A stretch of 64,000 bases of DNA from Bacteroidales bacterium. Its GTDB lineage: Bacteria; Bacteroidota; Bacteroidia; Bacteroidales; UBA932. This document shows, in pieces, positions 57,430-64,000 of the stretch (the first letter of the stretch is position 1; each line of letters starts with the position of its first letter). The stretch is from the NCBI GenBank assembly GCA_017429205.1, contig JAFRPH010000014.1, positions 19,935-83,934 of the forward strand. Reading direction: 5' to 3'. Position numbers and translations under genes: made by a program. Below the pieces are notes generated by a model that did not search any database, had not been told where the DNA came from, and worked only from the letters and a program-made list of their open reading frames with translations.

Positions 57430-58866
57430 TCAACGCCGTTTCAGGTCCCATTTGCAGTTGTCGCTCGAGAAGTCGAACTTCGCGAGCGTCGGGGTGCTGT
57501 CCGCGATGCTGACGAGGCACAGGCGTTCCTCACAACCAGGGATGGATTTGGGCATCAGACGGAAGGTTCCGTCAATCAGTTCGTCAATCTGCCACAGTTG
57601 CTCGGGAGCCCCGGTGAAGGCCGGCACCGTGACGAGCTCAGCTCCCTCCGCGGCAGCGAGAGCGCGTTCCGTGCCCTCTATCAGGATCCTGTAGTAAGGA
57701 CCGCCCAGATACCCGCCGGCATCGGGGACGGCTTCGATGGTCCATTTCTGGTGCGGCCGGGCCATATAATCGCCGGCCCGGACGGTAATGTCCCCTTCCG
57801 GCCAGCCATCCTCCATGTCGGAGAGCTTCTGTCCTTCCAGGATGACGACAGGTTCATCCGGCTTCATCCAGAAGCCGCGCATTCCGCCCTGGGCGCGGAC
57901 GAAGTCCACGGCTAACTCCAGGGCATAGCCACGCCGGCGGGAAAGGATCTTGTAGGCCCCGTCCTTCAGGAGTTCATCGGCCTCCGGCCAGCCGTCCTTC
58001 CACAGGATCGGACGGATGGCAAGCACGCTGCGGCCGCTGCGGTCCAGGTCGGCTTCGAAGTGCAGGGACATCTTCTCCACGCCCGGTTCCACGATGAAAC
58101 GGCCGAAATGGCCGGCGCCGAACAGGCGTTCCTCGGCGGCGATGACCATCTTGCCGCCGCCCTGGAGCATATCACGCCCCACATTGTCCAAATAGGGACC
58201 GAAAGGACTCTTGGAACGGCCCACAACGATATTGTAGGTGGAATTCACCCCGTCACAGCAGGTACCGTGGGTACCCAGCAGGTAGTACCACCCGTCTCGG
58301 TACATCATCGTGGAGGCCTCACAGTCGATGGCGACGTCAACAGCCTTGTTCCCAGGCAGGCGCCCTCCCGTAGCGGGATCGAGTTCAACCAGGCGGATAT
58401 GGCCGAAATAGGTGCCATAGGAGCAGAACAGACGGCCCGAGGGATCCATCAGGAATCCCACGTCAATGGCGTCGCAGTCCTCGTCCACCTCGGAATGGGC
58501 CACTTCGACGGGCTCCGAGAAGGCGAAATCCGGGGATTCCGGATCCAGGGTCTTGTTCCACATCGTGAGGATCCGGCCGGCGTGACCGCCGCCCAGTCCG
58601 CCGCCGGTGGAACTGTAGCCTACGAGATAGCGGTCACCGATCTTGATGGCATCCGGCGCCGCACCGCCTCCGGGACGGACGGCACCGCCGTTCCACACCC
58701 AGCCGTCGGCGGAAATAAGACCGCCGCCTCCGGTACCGAAGGTGTAGTATTTCCCATCACACTCCATGATGGTGGACGGATCGTGGATATAGGGAGCACC
58801 CACCTGGGCGGCTGCGGAAAGACCAATAAGGGCGCCGAGGCCCGCAAGGAGAAGATGCTGTTTCAT
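57430..58866 (-). CDS. GH43 endo-arabinanase-like enzyme with lectin-like C-terminal domain
   Basis: A 478-residue secreted protein with a GH43 arabinanase-type propeller (about 20-300). Seen: HDPSTIMECDGKYY (base Asp), DAIDVGFLMDPSGRLF (modulator Asp), DCEASTMMYRDGWYY (acid Glu), and the arabinanase segment GTCCDGVNSTYNIVVGRS. The last 170 residues (WTIEAVPDAG..., AAEGAELVTVPAFTGAPEQLW) resemble a ricin-type beta-trefoil. The signal peptide ends near SAAAQ. It sits 2 bases after the esterase gene. Endo-action on alpha-1,5-arabinan is the likely activity; exo action or a different linkage cannot be excluded. Confidence 0.85.
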   Translation of the reverse strand: MKQHLLLAGLGALIGLSAAAQVGAPYIHDPSTIMECDGKYYTFGTGGGGLISADGWVWNGGAVRPGGGAAPDAIKIGDRYLVGYSSTGGGLGGGHAGRILTMWNKTLDPESPDFAFSEPVEVAHSEVDEDCDAIDVGFLMDPSGRLFCSYGTYFGHIRLVELDPATGGRLPGNKAVDVAIDCEASTMMYRDGWYYLLGTHGTCCDGVNSTYNIVVGRSKSPFGPYLDNVGRDMLQGGGKMVIAAEERLFGAGHFGRFIVEPGVEKMSLHFEADLDRSGRSVLAIRPILWKDGWPEADELLKDGAYKILSRRRGYALELAVDFVRAQGGMRGFWMKPDEPVVILEGQKLSDMEDGWPEGDITVRAGDYMARPHQKWTIEAVPDAGGYLGGPYYRILIEGTERALAAAEGAELVTVPAFTGAPEQLWQIDELIDGTFRLMPKSIPGCEERLCLVSIADSTPTLAKFDFSSDNCKWDLKRR

Positions 58867-58868
58867 GG

Positions 58869-60494
58869 CTACTTCGTGCTGAGGGTGATGTTGCGGACGG
58901 GATGGCCGTCCTCATCGATGAAACGGGCGCAGAAATCGCTCATGCCGGGTCCGTTGATCACGGCGCCCCAGATGACGTTGCGGCCTTTATGGAGCGTCAG
59001 GCGCGGGGAGGCGACATCGTCCACAACCATCCGGCGGTCGCCGGACAGGATGACGGCCTCTTCCCCGTTCACCCACCACATGGAGGCGGAATTGGACCCC
59101 ACAGCAAGACGGACGTTCGGAATGTCCTCCTCGCAGTTGACGACGGTCGCCGTCCAGAAAATGACGCCGTAGCGGTCTTCGGTCATGTTCGTCGCGAAGC
59201 GGAACAGCTTGACATTGAAGCGCTGGCTGTCGAAGGCGTGCCACTGGAGTCGTTTCACTTTCTTCTCATAGACCACCGGCTCCTGGGGCCACATCGGACG
59301 GCCGCCGGAAAGGTCCACGGGCGGCTGGTATTCGACGGTCACCTTGACCTTGGCCCCGTCCTTGGGAAGGACGTCCCCGCGCTGGCCGGGGAAATACGGC
59401 ACGGCGAAAACCTCACGGATATAGCTGTCCGTGAATACGGTATTGCTGCGGTTGGGCTTGCTGATGGGATCCAGCAGGAGCCAACGGCGGAGGAAACCCT
59501 CACCGTCCGGAGCGGCAAATGCGCCGGCGGCGGGAACCAGGTATTTCTCCAGGGAAGTGGAAGAATCGGCAAAGCGCTTCAGCCGCACCCGGTCCAGGAA
59601 GGAGACCATCGCGGCCAGGTTCTCGGGCGTATACATTCCCATCCCGTGCCCGGCTCCCTCCTCCAGATGGAGTTCGGCCGTGACGCCGGCCTGCTGAAGG
59701 AGACCGTAGAAATGCGGCCCCTGGCAGCAGGGAACCACCGGATCGGCCGTCCCATGGAAGATGATGACGGGCGGATCGGCCGGATCGATGTAGGAAGTCG
59801 CGTTCAAGGCCTTGAACCGCGCTTCGTTACCTTTGAAAGGAAAGCCCATTACGGCCTCTTCCGGGGCATGGTTCCACGTATCTTCCGCCGCCCCGCAACT
59901 CATATGGTTCAGGTCGACGGGGCCGGACCAGTCGCACGCGGCGTCCACCTGGCTGGAGAAGCCCAGGTTACCGCCGACATTGCCTTCCAGTTCCGCCACG
60001 CCGCCGCTGGTGGCTGCCAACGAGGCCAGATGACCGCCGGACGAGAAGCCGGAGGTGGCGACGAAGGTCGGATCGAAACGATACTTCTCCGCGTTCGCCC
60101 GCACGAAGCGAATGACTCCCTTGATATCCTGGATCTGGGCCGGGAACTTGGCATCCCCGGAAGACCGGTGGTTCGGCGTCACCACGGCGTACCCGGCGTC
60201 CAACAGGGCATTGACGATGGTGCCCAGGTCGGCCATCCCCTTGGAATTATTGGAATACCAGGCACTTCCATAGATATGGACCACCACGGGATAAGCGGCT
60301 TTCTCCACCTGCGGGTAATAGATGTCCAGTTTGTGGTATATCTCCCCGTCGCCGGCATAATCCACGTCGGCGACTTTCTCTGAGCAGCGTACATCCACCC
60401 GGGGCAGCTGGAATCCTCCGAAACCACCCGCCGGCTGGCCTTGCAGGCCCAGGGAGACGGTGATGGTTGTCAGGATCAGGATCGTTTTCTTCAT
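58869..60494 (-). CDS. Alpha/beta-hydrolase esterase with C-terminal DUF-type domain
   Basis: A 541-residue secreted esterase. The alpha/beta-hydrolase domain (about 45-300) has the oxyanion region HIYGSAWY, nucleophile elbow SGFSSGGHLA, Asp in HGTADPVVP and His in EEGAGHGMG. The C-terminal 230 residues are a separate beta-rich domain (RPMWPQEPVVYEKK, then VAVGSNSASMWWVNGEEAV). The substrate is likely an acetyl or feruloyl group on xylan or arabinan. The start at 60494 gives the signal peptide (ending near GLQGQ); an upstream in-frame ATG at 60515 overlaps the stop of the GH43 gene (ATGA), so coupling is possible. Confidence 0.82.
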   Translation of the reverse strand: MKKTILILTTITVSLGLQGQPAGGFGGFQLPRVDVRCSEKVADVDYAGDGEIYHKLDIYYPQVEKAAYPVVVHIYGSAWYSNNSKGMADLGTIVNALLDAGYAVVTPNHRSSGDAKFPAQIQDIKGVIRFVRANAEKYRFDPTFVATSGFSSGGHLASLAATSGGVAELEGNVGGNLGFSSQVDAACDWSGPVDLNHMSCGAAEDTWNHAPEEAVMGFPFKGNEARFKALNATSYIDPADPPVIIFHGTADPVVPCCQGPHFYGLLQQAGVTAELHLEEGAGHGMGMYTPENLAAMVSFLDRVRLKRFADSSTSLEKYLVPAAGAFAAPDGEGFLRRWLLLDPISKPNRSNTVFTDSYIREVFAVPYFPGQRGDVLPKDGAKVKVTVEYQPPVDLSGGRPMWPQEPVVYEKKVKRLQWHAFDSQRFNVKLFRFATNMTEDRYGVIFWTATVVNCEEDIPNVRLAVGSNSASMWWVNGEEAVILSGDRRMVVDDVASPRLTLHKGRNVIWGAVINGPGMSDFCARFIDEDGHPVRNITLSTK

Positions 60495-60511
60495 AACCGT
60501 TTCATTTATCG

Positions 60512-61852
60512 TCATTTGAAGGACACCCAGTCGATGTCCACACCACCCAGTTCCACCTTGAGTTTCAAGTTCCGGACACCGGTAGCCGTTCCCTTCACGG
60601 GCAGCCGGACTTCCTTCCAGTCCTTCGCTGCCGGCAGGTCGAAGGCACCCAGGGACTCGTCATCGGAAAGAGAAGCACTCACCTTTGCCTTGCCGGTGGA
60701 ACGGTAACGGAAAGTGATGGTAGCCGGAGACACCTCTCCGAAGTCGATTTCATCGTAACGAACCCAGGCTCCCGGACGGCCAAGACGGACGAACCAGCCG
60801 TCGAACGGTTTTGCCGGATCCAGGAAATCGATGCCCGTCGCCACGTGGTAGATGCCGCTGTAGCGGTCCACCTGGACGGGGCCGGACGCCGGGGTGACCC
60901 CCACGCCGCGGAGGGTCGGAGTCACCTGCTCGATGGTGCCGTCGGGATTGAACCGGACCTTGTCAATGCGGACCGAGCGGTTCTTGTCAAAGTCCGGGGA
61001 ATAGTCGTTGTGATGATAGAACAGATACCACTGTCCCTTGTATTCCACGAAGGAATGATGGTTGGTCCAGCACTCGTTCAGAGACTTTTCCATGATCTTC
61101 CCTTTGTACTCGAAGGGACCCAGGGGGTTGTCGCTCATCGCATAGACCAGGGCCTCCGTCCGGTCCTGGACCCAGGGATAAGTGAGGTAGAACTTCCCTT
61201 CCCGCTCGAAGATGAACGGACCTTCCTTCAGGCCGGGACCGGGCAGGGCGTACTGGCCCCGGAATCCCTGGCCGCCGTCCAGGCGGACGGGCTGTCCGTC
61301 CAGTTCCACCATGTTCTCCTTGAGTTTCGCGCCCGAGAAGCCCATGCCGGACCAGTACAGGTACGCGTTCCCGTCGGAAGCCACCAACACGCAAGGATCG
61401 ATGCCGAAGACACCTTCGATGGAATTCTCTTCAGGCTTGAACGGTCCGTCCGGACGGTCCGCTACAGCGACGCCCACGGCGAAGCCGCGGCCGGTCTTGG
61501 GGGCGTTCGGGAAATAGAAATAATACTTCCCGCCGCGTTCGACGCAGTCCGGCGCCCACATGGAATAACCTTCGGGATTGCCCCAAGGCACATCCTTCTG
61601 GTCCAGGATCACGCCATGATCCGTCCAGTGGACAAGGTCCTCCGAGGAGAAGGCGTGATAGTCTTCCATGCAGAACCACTTCCGCTCGGGTTTCACCGGG
61701 CTGATGATATCGTGGGAAGCATACAGCCAGACCTTCCCGTCAAAGACACGGGCGGTAGGGTCGGCATTGAACTGTCCTTGGATGATGGGGTTCTGGGCGC
61801 GGAGGCCTGTAGAAAAAAGCAGGACAATCAGGGAAAGAAGAATGCGTCTCAT
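60512..61852 (-). CDS. GH43 arabinofuranosidase-like enzyme with CBM
   Basis: A 446-residue secreted GH43 enzyme. Motifs: NADPTARVFDGKVWLY (base Asp), GIDPCVLVASDGNAYLYWSG (modulator Asp), KEGPFIFEREGKFYLTYPWV (acid Glu). A carbohydrate-binding beta-sandwich follows (about residues 320-446, WVRYDEIDFGEVSPATITF). The signal peptide ends near LRAQ. The start at 61852 is chosen over a longer reading from 61885 because it fits the signal peptide. It is 45 bases after the CE gene, with its stop overlapping the upstream ATG of the esterase gene downstream. Confidence 0.87.
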   Translation of the reverse strand: MRRILLSLIVLLFSTGLRAQNPIIQGQFNADPTARVFDGKVWLYASHDIISPVKPERKWFCMEDYHAFSSEDLVHWTDHGVILDQKDVPWGNPEGYSMWAPDCVERGGKYYFYFPNAPKTGRGFAVGVAVADRPDGPFKPEENSIEGVFGIDPCVLVASDGNAYLYWSGMGFSGAKLKENMVELDGQPVRLDGGQGFRGQYALPGPGLKEGPFIFEREGKFYLTYPWVQDRTEALVYAMSDNPLGPFEYKGKIMEKSLNECWTNHHSFVEYKGQWYLFYHHNDYSPDFDKNRSVRIDKVRFNPDGTIEQVTPTLRGVGVTPASGPVQVDRYSGIYHVATGIDFLDPAKPFDGWFVRLGRPGAWVRYDEIDFGEVSPATITFRYRSTGKAKVSASLSDDESLGAFDLPAAKDWKEVRLPVKGTATGVRNLKLKVELGGVDIDWVSFK

Positions 61853-61897
61853 ATTCAAAGATAATGAATATTTCTTGATATTCAATGATTTACAACT

Positions 61898-64000
<2,103 letters not shown>

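Overview
The window reads as about 64 kb of a GC-rich member of the Bacteroidales, most likely an uncultured gut or rumen lineage. The reasons are two SusC/SusD-type systems, many signal-peptide or lipobox glycan-active enzymes, promoters of the Bacteroidetes form (TTG or TTTG about 20 bases before TAnnTTTG), weak Shine-Dalgarno use in most genes, DUF1015 next to serA/serC, and DUF3127. The family or genus cannot be fixed from the sequence alone. I saw no rRNA, tRNA or CRISPR array.

Region 1 (1-11.5 kb): the 5' end of dnaG with a small membrane protein, then hydrogen metabolism. hydG and hydF (+) converge on a tight ten-gene operon (-). That operon encodes a HydABC-type NADH/ferredoxin [FeFe]-hydrogenase, a cysteine-free HydD/HndB-like protein, a second [FeFe]-hydrogenase-like protein of sensory type, two DRTGG proteins, two GHKL ATPases and a PHP phosphoesterase. 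The operon couples an enzyme to what looks like a redox or H2-sensing switch.

Region 2 (11.5-15.1 kb): housekeeping genes for DUF3127, an FKBP lipoprotein and RecQ.

Region 3 (15.2-28.3 kb): one long (-) operon starting with a ROK regulator, then two collagen-like lipoproteins, an M64-type metallopeptidase lipoprotein, SusC, SusD, a surface lipoprotein and an outer-membrane barrel. It looks like an uptake system for protein or glycoprotein rather than for a plain glycan.

Region 4 (28.4-38.9 kb): a 2391-residue two-module NRPS (C-A-T-C-A-T-reductase) in an apparent operon with a SpoIIE-type phosphatase/kinase fusion and a STAS protein. A phosphopantetheinyl transferase is divergently transcribed beside it. 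The expected product class is a (possibly N-acylated) dipeptide aldehyde or a pyrazinone derived from it.

Region 5 (38.9-46.5 kb): DUF1015, serA and serC, with a REP-associated (Y1/HUH) transposase and a Myb-like gene sitting between DUF1015 and serA, and a large structured inverted repeat between serC and serA. Then a YigZ/IMPACT protein, a pRiA4b ORF-3-like protein and miaA.

Region 6 (46.5-64 kb): an arabinan/arabinoxylan utilisation locus. It has two GH51 arabinofuranosidases, several GH43 enzymes (one tandem), an alpha/beta esterase, a fused SGNH-esterase/esterase-D protein, a PD40 lipoprotein with a CxxCH motif, a DUF6057-like membrane protein, and the 3' end of a SusD gene at the window edge. 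Its SusC and regulator lie outside the window.
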